Virus record (IMG/VR): IMGVR_UViG_3300025728_000001
Span: 21,817-85,816 of that record
Source: a virus
Length of the DNA stretch: 64,000 nt
Reading direction: 5' to 3' (one strand)
Positions 15,470-23,506 of this stretch are shown here, one piece after another. The notes beneath the pieces are model-generated. The model was not told the origin of the DNA and made no database searches. It was given only the letters and a program-made list of their open reading frames with translations. Made by a program: the position numbers and the translations under genes. The stretch's first letter is position 1; each line of letters opens with the position of its first letter.

Positions 15470-16198
15470 ATGTCGGATACTGAAAACGTCGTAGAGATAG
15501 GCGAGCTGCGGCTTGCAAGGGTCAAGCAGGGTTATCTGCGGATGCGTGAAGGCTGCCAGCATAAGCAGGTAGAACTCGACGATACCGGCGAAGTGGTCAC
15601 CTGTATGACCTGTAAAGTCCAAGTATCCGCGTACTGGGCACTGAGCATGCTCACCACCTATTGGGGCGACAACATGCTCAAGGTGAAGCGCGCGCAGGAA
15701 GCTGCCAAAGAAGAGCGCGGCGCCGTGTTGCACCTGACAGCGGCCAAGAGGGTCGAGGCGGCTTGGCGTAGCAGAACCATGGTGCCGGGCTGCCCACACT
15801 GCAATCGCGGAATCTTTCCCGAGGATGGGTTTGGTGGCTCCTTGATTCAGCGCCGCTTTGAGACTGGCCTGCGGGAACGGGAGAGGGCAGACAGCATTGC
15901 GCAGGGTTTGCCGGTGGTAGCGAAGCTGTTGCCGCGCAAGACCGTGAAAAGAACCACCCCGGCCAACGCCAAACCACGCTCCAAGGTCAAACCCCGCCCA
16001 CTGTGGGCCAACGCACCGGCTTGGGCTGAATGGCTCACAGGCGACGTTAAGGGCCGCTGGACATGGCACCAGATCGAGCCCTTTGAGGTTTCGAACGAAT
16101 ACCAGAGCGGATCCATGCACGAGTTCGCCGGCACGACGCTGGCGCCCGCGGATGGTGTTGGCATCAAAGAGAAGCGCCCGCGGGGTGAAACGGCATGA
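15470..16198 (+). CDS. Hypothetical protein with two zinc sites
   Basis: A protein of 242 residues. Residues about 28-48 hold CQH and CMTC, and residues about 110-113 hold CPHC, with further histidines: two candidate zinc knuckles. The C-terminal part is basic and proline-rich (LLPRKTVKRTTPANAKPRSK). It has its own promoter region with an inverted repeat and leads a new run. Nucleic-acid binding is plausible; no family recognised. Confidence 0.55.
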   Translation: MSDTENVVEIGELRLARVKQGYLRMREGCQHKQVELDDTGEVVTCMTCKVQVSAYWALSMLTTYWGDNMLKVKRAQEAAKEERGAVLHLTAAKRVEAAWRSRTMVPGCPHCNRGIFPEDGFGGSLIQRRFETGLRERERADSIAQGLPVVAKLLPRKTVKRTTPANAKPRSKVKPRPLWANAPAWAEWLTGDVKGRWTWHQIEPFEVSNEYQSGSMHEFAGTTLAPADGVGIKEKRPRGETA

Positions 16199-16404
16199 CT
16201 TCCCCGGTCGTTACCCGTAACCACACTGGCCATCGCGTTGGCGCCTGTCACCAGAACGCCAATCTAACCACCGCGCAGGTTGAGGCCATTCGTGCGGACT
16301 ACGCCGCCAAACGGGGCGGTTACATCGTACTGGGCCGCCTACACGGCTGCGGAGCTTCGACAGTCCGCGACATTGTTCTATTCAGAACGCGCTGGGCTGC
16401 ATAA
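16195..16404 (+). CDS. Small HTH protein
   Basis: A protein of 69 residues. NANLTTAQVEAIRADYAAK followed by GRLHGCGASTVRDIV is the 'LTxxxVxxIR..YA....ALARxFGVSxSTVxxIV' helix-turn-helix seen in HNH-associated and resolvase-like DNA-binding modules. It overlaps the preceding gene by four bases. Likely DNA binding; target unknown. Confidence 0.65.
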   Translation: MTSPVVTRNHTGHRVGACHQNANLTTAQVEAIRADYAAKRGGYIVLGRLHGCGASTVRDIVLFRTRWAA

Positions 16405-16439
16405 GCGCTTACAACCCCTTAACCGTCTGGAAACCTCAA

Positions 16440-17537
16440 ATGAACCAAGAGCAGGAAAACAAGCTGTCGGCTGATATCGCCGGATGCCTGAAAGACCACG
16501 TTTACACCGAATTGACCAATGCGAATGGCGTTGAAGTGTGGCGCTGCCAGAAGCCTGGTAGCCACAATCTGGCGTTCGATATCTGTGTGACCCGCTACGG
16601 CACGGCGGTATTTGGCGATATCGGGCACCTGACCTTCGATATCGACGCCCGCTATGGCATTCATTACCTCGCCAATACCGGCTACAGCAACCTGCACGGG
16701 AAGCTGGCGGCGTCCTGCAAGGAAGAGTGGATAGACCTGGACGCGATTCTAGATACCGTGCGTGATTGCATTTATACGGCGCTGGATGATGAAGAGGTCG
16801 AATATCCAGGGGGTATGGATATCAAGTCGTTGATCGGTTGGCTGGGAGCTACGGCCAAGAAGCGCGAAGAATCGGATTTGCCGCTTGAAGAGTGGGCCGA
16901 TTTGCTGGATACCGTAGGCCGTTTTGACACTGAAACGGCTCGCGACATTGTGCCGGCCTTTGACCTGCTGGCCGAAAGCGAAGAGCTGTTACGCACCAGC
17001 GACCTGTGGGAATCGACATTCTCCAAACCATCCGATCATGTCTGGCGCAAGATTTTCTATGTGCAGCACGCGGCCAACGCCATCATGGCTCAGAAGGCCG
17101 CGGCCGAGGACGCTGCACTGGCGCCTGAGTACTGCTACGCACTGGGGCCGGCTGATGAGCGTTGGAGTAGTGACAGCCTGGCGTCGTATGTGAGCGACCA
17201 CGAATTGCCTATGGGCGCCGTGATCCAGCGAGCGGTGATATCCCGTAGTAGCGCAAGCAGCTTCCTGCCTGATGCCAGTGACGTGATTGAGCACATGGCG
17301 AACGCAGCAGATGACGAGAACAGCGAGTTTGCCGATGGCTTCCCGAACGAAACAAAAGAACAGAAGGCCGAGCTTGAGCGCCTGTTGAAGCCGCTGCAAT
17401 CCTGGGCAGACCGCACGTTCGATGTGAGCTTCTACACCATCGAGAACGACAGTATTGAGTCCTACGTCGTGACTGCTGAGGACGTGGCCGCCGGTGAGGC
17501 GTACCGCAAGACCCTGGAAACGGAGGTTGCGGCATGA
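16440..17537 (+). CDS. Hypothetical acidic 365-aa protein
   Basis: One of the larger accessory proteins. It is acidic throughout (LPLEEWADLLDTVGRFDTET, AADDENSEFADGFPNETKEQ). Its N-terminal region (about 20-100) looks beta-rich, the rest helical. No catalytic motif is seen. It starts a coupled run with the NinX-like gene. Function unknown. Confidence 0.6.
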   Translation: MNQEQENKLSADIAGCLKDHVYTELTNANGVEVWRCQKPGSHNLAFDICVTRYGTAVFGDIGHLTFDIDARYGIHYLANTGYSNLHGKLAASCKEEWIDLDAILDTVRDCIYTALDDEEVEYPGGMDIKSLIGWLGATAKKREESDLPLEEWADLLDTVGRFDTETARDIVPAFDLLAESEELLRTSDLWESTFSKPSDHVWRKIFYVQHAANAIMAQKAAAEDAALAPEYCYALGPADERWSSDSLASYVSDHELPMGAVIQRAVISRSSASSFLPDASDVIEHMANAADDENSEFADGFPNETKEQKAELERLLKPLQSWADRTFDVSFYTIENDSIESYVVTAEDVAAGEAYRKTLETEVAA

Positions 17538-17974
17538 CTGCTACAGCCGAAAAGACGGTTGTTATCGAGACGGCAAAGCTTGAAGGCCTGGCGCTTGAGT
17601 GGGCGGTAGGCAAAGCGCGCAGTCCTGCGCCTGGCTACAAGCTGGCTTATTTGCGCCCGGCGTTCATCGACGAGAACAACCGGCCATCCGTCGTGTACAT
17701 GTCCATGGCTGACGGGATCGCCACGCCATGGCAACCGCTCAGTGACGGTAATCAGGCGTGGGAGCTGGTGGACGCTCATATCAAGCGCCTGGGTGACTGT
17801 GCGGCGCCTGTGAACGGCTGGGACGCTATCCCTGAGGGTAAGCAGTACTTTGCAATGAATCATGACAGCGACATGGCCTTTGGATCGACCAAGCGCATTG
17901 CAGTGTGTCGTGCTGTTGTGCTGGCCAAGCTGGGAACTTCGGTGGAAGTGCCGGCGGTGTTGGTGTCGCAATGA
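17534..17974 (+). CDS. NinX-like protein (DUF2591), copy 1
   Basis: A protein of 146 residues. It has the DUF2591 / lambdoid NinX pattern: LEGLALEWAVGKA near the start, W..L.D.NQAWELVD in the middle, and AVCRAVVLAKLGTSVEVPAV at the end (A.CRA.V..xLG..V.VP). Function is unknown even in lambdoid phages. A clear paralogue is at 19303. Confidence 0.7.
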   Translation: MTATAEKTVVIETAKLEGLALEWAVGKARSPAPGYKLAYLRPAFIDENNRPSVVYMSMADGIATPWQPLSDGNQAWELVDAHIKRLGDCAAPVNGWDAIPEGKQYFAMNHDSDMAFGSTKRIAVCRAVVLAKLGTSVEVPAVLVSQ

Positions 17975-18252
17975 CCAAGTACGTGGCGGTCCCTCACGTC
18001 GCGCTGAGCTCTCAGGTAGATGGCGAATGGGTGAATGTCGGCACTGTCGCGCATTTGGGCTATCCCCAGCCCTGGCCGTCCGCCGGCGCAGTGGTGCTGT
18101 ACGAAGAGTATGCCGAGATTCACGACCGCGTGTTTGAGGCGGTAAAGCCTGGCGCTCTCACCAAGCTAATCGCCGGGCAGAAAAAGCCGCCGCAGGAATG
18201 CCAACCAACCAAAAGCCACCCGTTAGTTGACCGCTGGGGACGCCTGAAATGA
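17971..18252 (+). CDS. Hypothetical 93-aa protein
   Basis: Begins MTKYVAVPHVALSSQVDGEW. Beta-rich N-terminal half and basic tail (GQKKPPQECQPTKSHP). Overlaps both neighbours by four bases. Not recognised. Confidence 0.55.
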   Translation: MTKYVAVPHVALSSQVDGEWVNVGTVAHLGYPQPWPSAGAVVLYEEYAEIHDRVFEAVKPGALTKLIAGQKKPPQECQPTKSHPLVDRWGRLK

Positions 18253-19043
18253 CCGAATACACCAAATCGAAAGAGTTGCAGCTGCTTGAGCTTGCAGGGA
18301 AGGCGCTCGCACTGTCGCACGCCATGTACTACGAAGCCTGTCCTGATGATGGCTTCCCTATGCCCTATGCCAAGCTGGGGAAGAGTCATTACTGGAATCC
18401 GTACTGTGATGACGGGGACTCAATGCGCGGTGCTGTTCTCAAGGGCTTGAATCTCCATACTGAGCAAGAGCCTGCTGGTACGGCGTATTGCACCGATCAC
18501 GCTGGCCACCTCTACCCATCGGCTTATGCGGAGGTCGGGGCGAATCGTGTGGCTGCTTACTACGAGGCTGCACGTCGGGCCATCGTGCTGGCGCTGGCCG
18601 AGATAGGGGCATCGCTCGCGTCCGCGGACTTGGTTGAAGCGGACGCGGCGCCCGAGCCCGACCGTAAAGACTTCGAAGACAAATGCCTGGTGCTGGCTGT
18701 GAAGCACTACGGATACGAGCCAGGTGACGCGCTATTGAAATCTATCCTTGAGCGCCGCGCCAATGATCGTTACATGCTGCCGTGGGTAGATGGCGCATGG
18801 ATTGGCTACCAGGCTGCCATTGAGCCGGTGTCGGTGATTACTATCGATCAGCCAACCCTTGACCGCATGTATGAGCGGACCAAGGCGTTGATCGACGCCG
18901 GGGAGCCCCGCTTTATGGTGGTCCTGCCGAGGCCGTTCATGAGCGGGTACACCGAGAGCGGCAACTGTCCGGCAACCGATCTGTACAGTTTCGATGACGT
19001 TAAATCCGCCATTGAAGCCGCCGGCGGGACGGTGACGAAATGA
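18249..19043 (+). CDS. Modular phage early protein with W-N-P motif
   Basis: A protein of 264 residues that looks composite. Residues 8-70 (LQLLELAGKALALSHAMYYE ... WNPYCDDGDSMRGAVLKGLN) match a common phage module 'ELLxLAAKAxG...WNPLxDDGDALRL'. Residues about 135-200 (VKHYGYEPGDALLKSILERR ... WVDGAWIGYQAAIE) resemble 'YVDxxxxxxWxGWQAA' modules. The C-terminus ends AIEAAGGTVTK, shared with the next gene. Function unknown. Confidence 0.6.
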   Translation: MTEYTKSKELQLLELAGKALALSHAMYYEACPDDGFPMPYAKLGKSHYWNPYCDDGDSMRGAVLKGLNLHTEQEPAGTAYCTDHAGHLYPSAYAEVGANRVAAYYEAARRAIVLALAEIGASLASADLVEADAAPEPDRKDFEDKCLVLAVKHYGYEPGDALLKSILERRANDRYMLPWVDGAWIGYQAAIEPVSVITIDQPTLDRMYERTKALIDAGEPRFMVVLPRPFMSGYTESGNCPATDLYSFDDVKSAIEAAGGTVTK

Positions 19044-19306
19044 CCGACAAGATTCGCGAAGAGTTTGAGCGTACCAGCGCCCGCGACCATCGCCGCCAGC
19101 CACCGAAGGGCAATAACTACATCGATCCAATGGCCCAGGCTGACTGGGATTCGTTCCAGAAGGGCTGGATGCAGTCCCGCGCTGCAATGGTGGTGGAACT
19201 GCCGAAGGGCGGAAGCATGTGGAACGACGAGCCCATTGAAATTAAGCGTAGTGACGCGGTGGCAGCGATTGAAGCCGCTGGCGGCACTGTGAAGGTGAAA
19301 TCATGA
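19040..19306 (+). CDS. Small protein sharing the AIEAAGGT tail
   Basis: A protein of 88 residues. It begins MTDKIREEFERTSARDHRRQ, has DWDSFQKGWMQSRAAMVVEL (the 'WxGWQxSRAAxxVxLP' module) and ends DAVAAIEAAGGTVKVKS like the end of the preceding protein, pointing to local duplication. Function unknown. Confidence 0.6.
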   Translation: MTDKIREEFERTSARDHRRQPPKGNNYIDPMAQADWDSFQKGWMQSRAAMVVELPKGGSMWNDEPIEIKRSDAVAAIEAAGGTVKVKS

Positions 19307-19686
19307 ATACCGTTCCTGTGCTTGTGGATGTCGCTGTAAAGGATCTATCAGGGGCTGCGCTTGATTGGGCCATAGCTGTATCGGGATGCGTGACTGTTGA
19401 GGGAAATGGTTTGAGGTTCGATCTGCTGCATCGTCCGACCGTGGGCGGCGACTTTTCGATGCCTTACCAGCCCTCCACCAATTGGAGCCAAGCCGGCCCG
19501 CTGATCGACAAGTACAAGGCGTGCTTTGCTGCCTATGACTACGGGTACCTGTGCCTGTTGGCGCATAACGACCTGCACCACGGCCAAGGGAAAGGCCCGG
19601 ACCACCTTACAGCCGCCTGCCGCGCCATTGTCGCCGCTCACCTTGGCGATATCGTCAAAGTCCCTCACTGCCTGGTGATGCCATGA
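19303..19686 (+). CDS. NinX-like protein (DUF2591), copy 2
   Basis: A protein of 127 residues. It shows the fuller NinX signature: LSGAALDWAIAV, then MPYQPSTNWSQAGPLIDKY, then TAACRAIVAAHLGDIVKVPH. It is clearly related to the protein at 17534, which has kept the ends but diverged in the middle. Function unknown. Confidence 0.75.
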   Translation: MNTVPVLVDVAVKDLSGAALDWAIAVSGCVTVEGNGLRFDLLHRPTVGGDFSMPYQPSTNWSQAGPLIDKYKACFAAYDYGYLCLLAHNDLHHGQGKGPDHLTAACRAIVAAHLGDIVKVPHCLVMP

Positions 19687-20048
19687 GAAACCACAATCAA
19701 GAATTGTTGACCTTTGCTGCCAAGGCTATCGGCCAAGGCCCGAGCGGCACCTATTACGCGGATGGTGGGTGGTCGCCTAGCGTCGAGCGCAGTTTCAAGC
19801 CCTCCAGTGGTATCGGTAGCGTCTCTGTAGAGGCCGGCTGGGATCCGACGAGCGACGACGGCGCCTGTGCTCGCTTGGAGGCTGCTCTGTTGCTGTCCGT
19901 CATATGGGGTGAAAGCGAGGTGAGTATCCAGTACCAGGGGCAGACCTTGAGCGCGGCGGCTTATGAAGCGTACAGGGGTGATCGAAACATGGCCCGACGT
20001 TATGCCTCTGTTAACGCTGCCGCGATGATTGGGAGAGCCATGCAATGA
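19683..20048 (+). CDS. Phage W-D-P module protein
   Basis: A protein of 121 residues. NQELLTFAAKAIGQGPSGTY and EAGWDPTSDDGACARLEAAL match the N-terminal module of the protein at 18249 (WNPYCDDGD). This is a standalone copy of that module. Coupled to neighbours by four-base overlaps. Function unknown. Confidence 0.6.
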   Translation: MRNHNQELLTFAAKAIGQGPSGTYYADGGWSPSVERSFKPSSGIGSVSVEAGWDPTSDDGACARLEAALLLSVIWGESEVSIQYQGQTLSAAAYEAYRGDRNMARRYASVNAAAMIGRAMQ

Positions 20049-20401
20049 AAGTGTTCGAAATTGAACTGACCGTGACGGCCGTAGTGGCGGCTGAGAGTGA
20101 ATTCTCAGCTGAGCAGTGGGCGGATCTGAATATGGTCGAGATTTGTAACGGTTCTACAGTGCTGGCCACCAGCTCCCGCGAAATCACGACGCGTGCCGAG
20201 CTGGATACGGTGGAGAACGGCCAGTGGAACGACGCCCAGCCGTATGGTCTGCCGTCGGGTGATAAGCGCCAGATCGTCGACCTGCTGCCGTTCGATCCTG
20301 ACGCACCGTATCGCTGTGAGCAGACGGTGGACATGTTTTCGCCTAATCCAGTCACCGCCGGCATAGATCGGGATACGACGGGGGCGATTGGTCAGCCATG
20401 A
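20045..20401 (+). CDS. Hypothetical 118-aa protein
   Basis: Begins MKVFEIELTVTAVVAAESEF. Strand-rich N-terminal half with several acidic residues; no motif seen. Overlaps both neighbours by four bases. Not recognised. Confidence 0.55.
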   Translation: MKVFEIELTVTAVVAAESEFSAEQWADLNMVEICNGSTVLATSSREITTRAELDTVENGQWNDAQPYGLPSGDKRQIVDLLPFDPDAPYRCEQTVDMFSPNPVTAGIDRDTTGAIGQP

Positions 20402-20769
20402 GACTCAAGAAGGCCGAGCGGGCGTTGCTGCGCGAGAAGTTCGGCGGGCATTGCGCCTACTGCGGGATCGAGCTGGAAGGCAACAAGTGGCATGAGGACC
20501 ATGTAGACCCGATCATTCGCCAGGTGGAAAAGCCGACCGAACGCCCGGAGAACCATCACATGGACAACATGATGCCGGCATGCGCGCCCTGCAATCTCAG
20601 CAAGGGACGCCAAGAGCTGGAAGGCTGGCGTTTGTGGCTGGCGGGGCATGTGAACAGCCTTAACGAGTACCACGGTATCTACCGCATGGCGAAGGCTTAC
20701 GGCCTGGTAGTCGAGACGGCGGCGCCGGTGGTGTTCTATTTCGAGCGCGTCGGCCTGGCCGCTCATTAA
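20398..20769 (+). CDS. HNH endonuclease
   Basis: A protein of 123 residues. The HNH fold is visible: CAYC (structural Zn), DHVDPI (first His of the catalytic DH pair), NMMPACAPCNLSKG (N plus CxxC), with ENHHMDNM between. The enzyme would nick or cut DNA with one metal. It is free-standing, not in an intron or intein, so it may be a DNA-processing nuclease or a homing nuclease. Confidence 0.85.
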   Translation: MRLKKAERALLREKFGGHCAYCGIELEGNKWHEDHVDPIIRQVEKPTERPENHHMDNMMPACAPCNLSKGRQELEGWRLWLAGHVNSLNEYHGIYRMAKAYGLVVETAAPVVFYFERVGLAAH

Positions 20770-20785
20770 AACCAAAGGAGTAGGT

Positions 20786-21151
20786 ATGGACCTGTTCAAA
20801 AATGCTTGCTGGCTGCATCTGAGCTTCGCCATCAACCGCTATTTGATGGCCAACGCTGACGGCCGCCAGGATGGTCACGAGAAGGCTCAGCGACATTTGG
20901 AGCTGTGCTACTTCTACCTTGCAGCGTTTAAAGGCGTTGATATTGATCAGGCGCGGATCGACTTCATAGACGAATACCTGGCGCTGCATGAACACACCCA
21001 AGCGCTTACCGACTACCTGGATGAGCAGATAGGGTTCCCGCTCAAGGGGCGGCCAGACTACGACAAGCTTGCGCCGATGTTCTTCGAAAAATTCCACGCG
21101 CTGGCTATGGAATCCCTCGCTGCTCTAGTGCCAGCCACCACGAACGCGTAA
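20786..21151 (+). CDS. Hypothetical 121-aa protein
   Basis: Begins MDLFKNACWLHLSFAINRYL after AAAGGAG. It is all-helical with several aromatic and His residues (QRHLELCYFYLAAFKGVDID). Last gene before a terminator. Not recognised. Confidence 0.55.
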   Translation: MDLFKNACWLHLSFAINRYLMANADGRQDGHEKAQRHLELCYFYLAAFKGVDIDQARIDFIDEYLALHEHTQALTDYLDEQIGFPLKGRPDYDKLAPMFFEKFHALAMESLAALVPATTNA

Positions 21152-21166
21152 CCGATCGATTCATGC

Positions 21167-21194
21167 AAAGGGCGCCCAAGCTGGCGCCCTTTTT
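21167..21194 (+). terminator. Intrinsic terminator
   Basis: A perfect 10-bp stem (AAAGGGCGCC / GGCGCCCTTT), a 6-base loop and a T run. Confidence 0.88.
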
Positions 21195-21211
21195 GTTGGG
21201 AAAATGCGGCC

Positions 21212-21742
21212 ATGACTAGATGGATAAGCGACGATCACTTGAAGAGCCTCCCGGCCGCCATGACGCGGCGTGCGCTGGGTGGTGTTGCCTCGACACCTGC
21301 GGCCAGGAAGCCGGCGAGCCGGGCCACGGCCAAGACTGTGCAGATTCCTGAGCCGGTGGTGGCTACCGTTCCCGCTCCCACGGCAAAGCAGCGTATGCAG
21401 GCCAAGGGGCGCTTGCCGAAAGGGGTGATGAACGCCACCGAAACCCGGTACGCGGCGCACCTGGACGAGTTGAAGCTGGTCGGGGAGGTTGTGTGGTGGC
21501 GTTTCGAGCCGGTGAAGCTGTTACTGGCGCCGCTCACTACCCTGACGCCTGATTTCATGGTGCAGCTCGCTGACGGCGCGCTAGAAATGCACGACGTGAA
21601 GGGGGCGAAGGCCATCTACGAGGATGACGCCAAGGTCAAGATGAAGGTGGCCGCCAAGGAATACCCCTTTGTGTTCCGTGTGGTGTTCCCCAAGGCCAAG
21701 AAGGACGGCGGCGGGTGGTTGATTGAGCAGGTTGGTGAATGA
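21212..21742 (+). CDS. PD-(D/E)XK-like nuclease, DUF1064 type
   Basis: A protein of 176 residues. After a low-complexity N-terminus it has ATETRYAAHLDELKLVGEVV, WWRFEPVKLLLAP, LTPDFMVQLADG and EMHDVKGAK: the 'ExxYAxxLxxL..G.I..W.FEP..L.L....Y.PDF.V.......E.H.VKG' pattern of DUF1064-like endonucleases. Likely catalytic residues are the Asp of TPDF and the Glu/Lys of EMHDVKG. Such phage proteins are candidates for recombination or replication nucleases. Family by eye; activity not shown. Confidence 0.65.
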   Translation: MTRWISDDHLKSLPAAMTRRALGGVASTPAARKPASRATAKTVQIPEPVVATVPAPTAKQRMQAKGRLPKGVMNATETRYAAHLDELKLVGEVVWWRFEPVKLLLAPLTTLTPDFMVQLADGALEMHDVKGAKAIYEDDAKVKMKVAAKEYPFVFRVVFPKAKKDGGGWLIEQVGE

Positions 21743-22017
21743 GCGGGCCACAGCCTCCCGAGGTGCTGGCCGCCCACGAACGATACGTTAGCCATATCAT
21801 GTTTTGCGTTGTTTGTTTTGCCCCAAAAAAGCGCCATTGTCCTACAGGATTGGCATTGCGGGTGGAGTACGACGCCCGTTTTTTAATGACCATTTCCGAC
21901 CTTCGCTGGCGCCGAATCCTGTTGCAGCGCGAGGTCGAGCAAAACCCGGCAAATGCTGACGGGCTCAAGGACCGCGTTATAGAGCTGTACAACGAAGAAC
22001 AGGGCGAGGCGCAATAG
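21739..22017 (+). CDS. Small Cys-containing protein
   Basis: A protein of 92 residues. It has FCVVCF and a later Cys; the C-terminus is helical (DLRWRRILLQREVEQNPANA). It overlaps the nuclease gene by four bases. Not recognised. Confidence 0.5.
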   Translation: MSGPQPPEVLAAHERYVSHIMFCVVCFAPKKRHCPTGLALRVEYDARFLMTISDLRWRRILLQREVEQNPANADGLKDRVIELYNEEQGEAQ

Positions 22018-22074
22018 GTTGTCAGTTTTCCCGCGTCAATAGCTAAGCTCTTGCGCCTTTTTGGCTTGCTAAAT

Positions 22075-22086
22075 GTATAGGGATAC
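22075..22086 (+). promoter_or_regulatory. GTATAGGGATAC element, copy 2
   Basis: Reads AATGTATAGGGATACTTT with flanks and lies 44 bases before the start of the XRE regulator at 22130. Copies at 32726 and 48158 share the same 18 bases. If the XRE protein binds it, this copy would be its own autoregulatory operator. Confidence 0.65.
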
Positions 22087-22129
22087 TTTCTAATCGCCGA
22101 CGTTGAGACGTGCCGGGGAGGGTGCCTAG

Positions 22130-22888
22130 ATGGATGGGAACAAAACAATCGCAGCGGCTACTACAGAGCAGGAAGGCGCCGCGCCTGGCGATACCCAGCC
22201 GTCGGTGCTCTCGCTGTTTTGTGAGTCGGAGGATTTGGGGGTTGGTGCTGGCAAGAGCGAGCGTCGGCGGGCCGAAGAGGCCAAGCTGATGGCCGTTATG
22301 GGTGCCAAGCTGCGCCGGGCGCGCAAGGCTGCCGGACTGAGCGCGAATGACGCGGGGCTGGCACTGGCACAAGAAGGGATGACCATGATCAGCCTGTACG
22401 AGAATGGCCATCGTCTGCCCAGCCTTACTAACATTCGTTTAATGGCACAATTGTACGGCGTGACCACCGATTACCTGTTGGACATGCACGACGACGTTGT
22501 GGCCCGGCCAGAAGACGGCAATCAGGCTGTTCTAAAGGGAATTATCAGTACCTCCCTAATGGGCCAGTTTGGCCAGTTCGTAGATGTCATGTCCCGCCGC
22601 AACTCCGTAATGATCGAGGCCCTGAGCTTGGATCGCGCCCTGTTGTCCAGCCTGGCCGTCGTCGCCACTGATCTGGTCAGCGCTTTAAACGTCGTCAAAA
22701 CCCACGCCCCCGAGTTCGAAGAGATTCGCGGAGGTGCAAAGCTCGTCCGTTTGGTCGGTGAGCTGCATGTGAGTATGTCCGAACAGATACGCCGCCGAGC
22801 GCGCGAGGAAGCCATGGCCGATTACGAGCCCTTCTATCCCGCGCCGGACCAGATTGCAGAGAAGGTGCAGCAGTTCTTTTTGTTTTAG
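22130..22888 (+). CDS. XRE-family regulator, CI-like
   Basis: A protein of 252 residues. Residues about 52-115 form an XRE helix-turn-helix: LMAVMGAKLRRARKAAGLS, LALAQEGMTMISLYENGHR, LPSLTNIRLMAQLYGVTTDY, LLDMHDD. The C-terminal part (about 130-252) is helical and likely for dimerisation; no peptidase (S24) residues are seen, so RecA-triggered self-cleavage is not suggested. Its promoter region has a GTATAGGGATAC element. Its place between the early run and the packaging genes makes it a candidate for lysis-plasmid control. Confidence 0.75.
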   Translation: MDGNKTIAAATTEQEGAAPGDTQPSVLSLFCESEDLGVGAGKSERRRAEEAKLMAVMGAKLRRARKAAGLSANDAGLALAQEGMTMISLYENGHRLPSLTNIRLMAQLYGVTTDYLLDMHDDVVARPEDGNQAVLKGIISTSLMGQFGQFVDVMSRRNSVMIEALSLDRALLSSLAVVATDLVSALNVVKTHAPEFEEIRGGAKLVRLVGELHVSMSEQIRRRAREEAMADYEPFYPAPDQIAEKVQQFFLF

Positions 22889-22899
22889 AAGGTGGATAC

Positions 22900-23436
22900 A
22901 CGGGCTGGAGAGGTGGACGCGTATAGCCCTGCGTGGCGTCCACTGGCTTGACCAGCTGGTTAACGGGGGCAGTGGTACCCCCGCAAGCTTGAACTCGATC
23001 AGGCTTGCGGGTTTCTAAAGGAGTACGCATACCGGAGCGCTTTGTGAAGAGCACTGCGGTATGCAGTAGGCCGAAAGGTGAGCAAGCATGGCCGGGGCTT
23101 CCTACCGGTTGTAGAGGCGCCAGTAACGCGGGTTGACCATGCGCCTAAGCGCGTTACCTGCTGCATTTCGAATTTGCGCTCTGCGCGGATAGCTTGGCCT
23201 CCTTAAGGGGCATGTGATGCGGTCGCTCGTCGTTGGTGGTCAGGTGTGCGGTTTGCACTCGGCATATAGCGTCCTTAGACAGTGCGCTGAAACACCGCGG
23301 CATGGATAACCGACAGGGAGAAAGGTATTACCACCTTTGCGGCGCCGATCAGTAGCGTTCCCGTTGGCTGATAGTGGTGGGGGTCTACCAGGACCAACGC
23401 CCAAAAGAATGGCCCGCTCTGCGGGCTATTTTTTTA
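22900..23436 (+). ncRNA. Large structured non-coding region, candidate RNA
   Basis: No plausible gene fills the 618 bases between the XRE gene and terS, yet the stretch is full of perfect stems: 22913-22920/22936-22943 (GTGGACGC), 22980-22988/23003-23011 (CCCGCAAGC), 23027-23034/23057-23064 (GCATACCG), 23066-23070/23101-23105, 23123-23130/23150-23157 (GTAACGCG), 23321-23326/23333-23338 (AAAGGT), and 23362-23367/23393-23398. AGGCGC at 23115-23120 can also pair with GCGCCT at 23141-23146, crossing the GTAACGCG stem to make a pseudoknot. The end is an intrinsic terminator (GCCCGC tct GCGGGC plus T run, 23412-23436). The stem at 22980-23011 may separately terminate the XRE transcript. Alternatives: a packaging (pac/cos) site next to terS, or both. 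Confidence 0.55.
23411..23436 (+). terminator. Intrinsic terminator of the candidate RNA
   Basis: A 6-bp GC stem (GCCCGC / GCGGGC) with a 3-base loop, followed by a run of T residues with a single leading A. It lies 70 bases before terS. Confidence 0.8.
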
Positions 23437-23506
23437 AGGTGAAGCGCAAGAAGTTGGCCGCGTTACCACGGCTGACAGCGAACATATTACGCATTAGGGA
23501 TAACAG

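Noticed and set aside
22130-22888. A LexA/CI-type self-cleaving repressor
   Set aside because: The C-terminal part is helical and shows no S24 peptidase Ser/Lys motif or Ala-Gly cleavage site.
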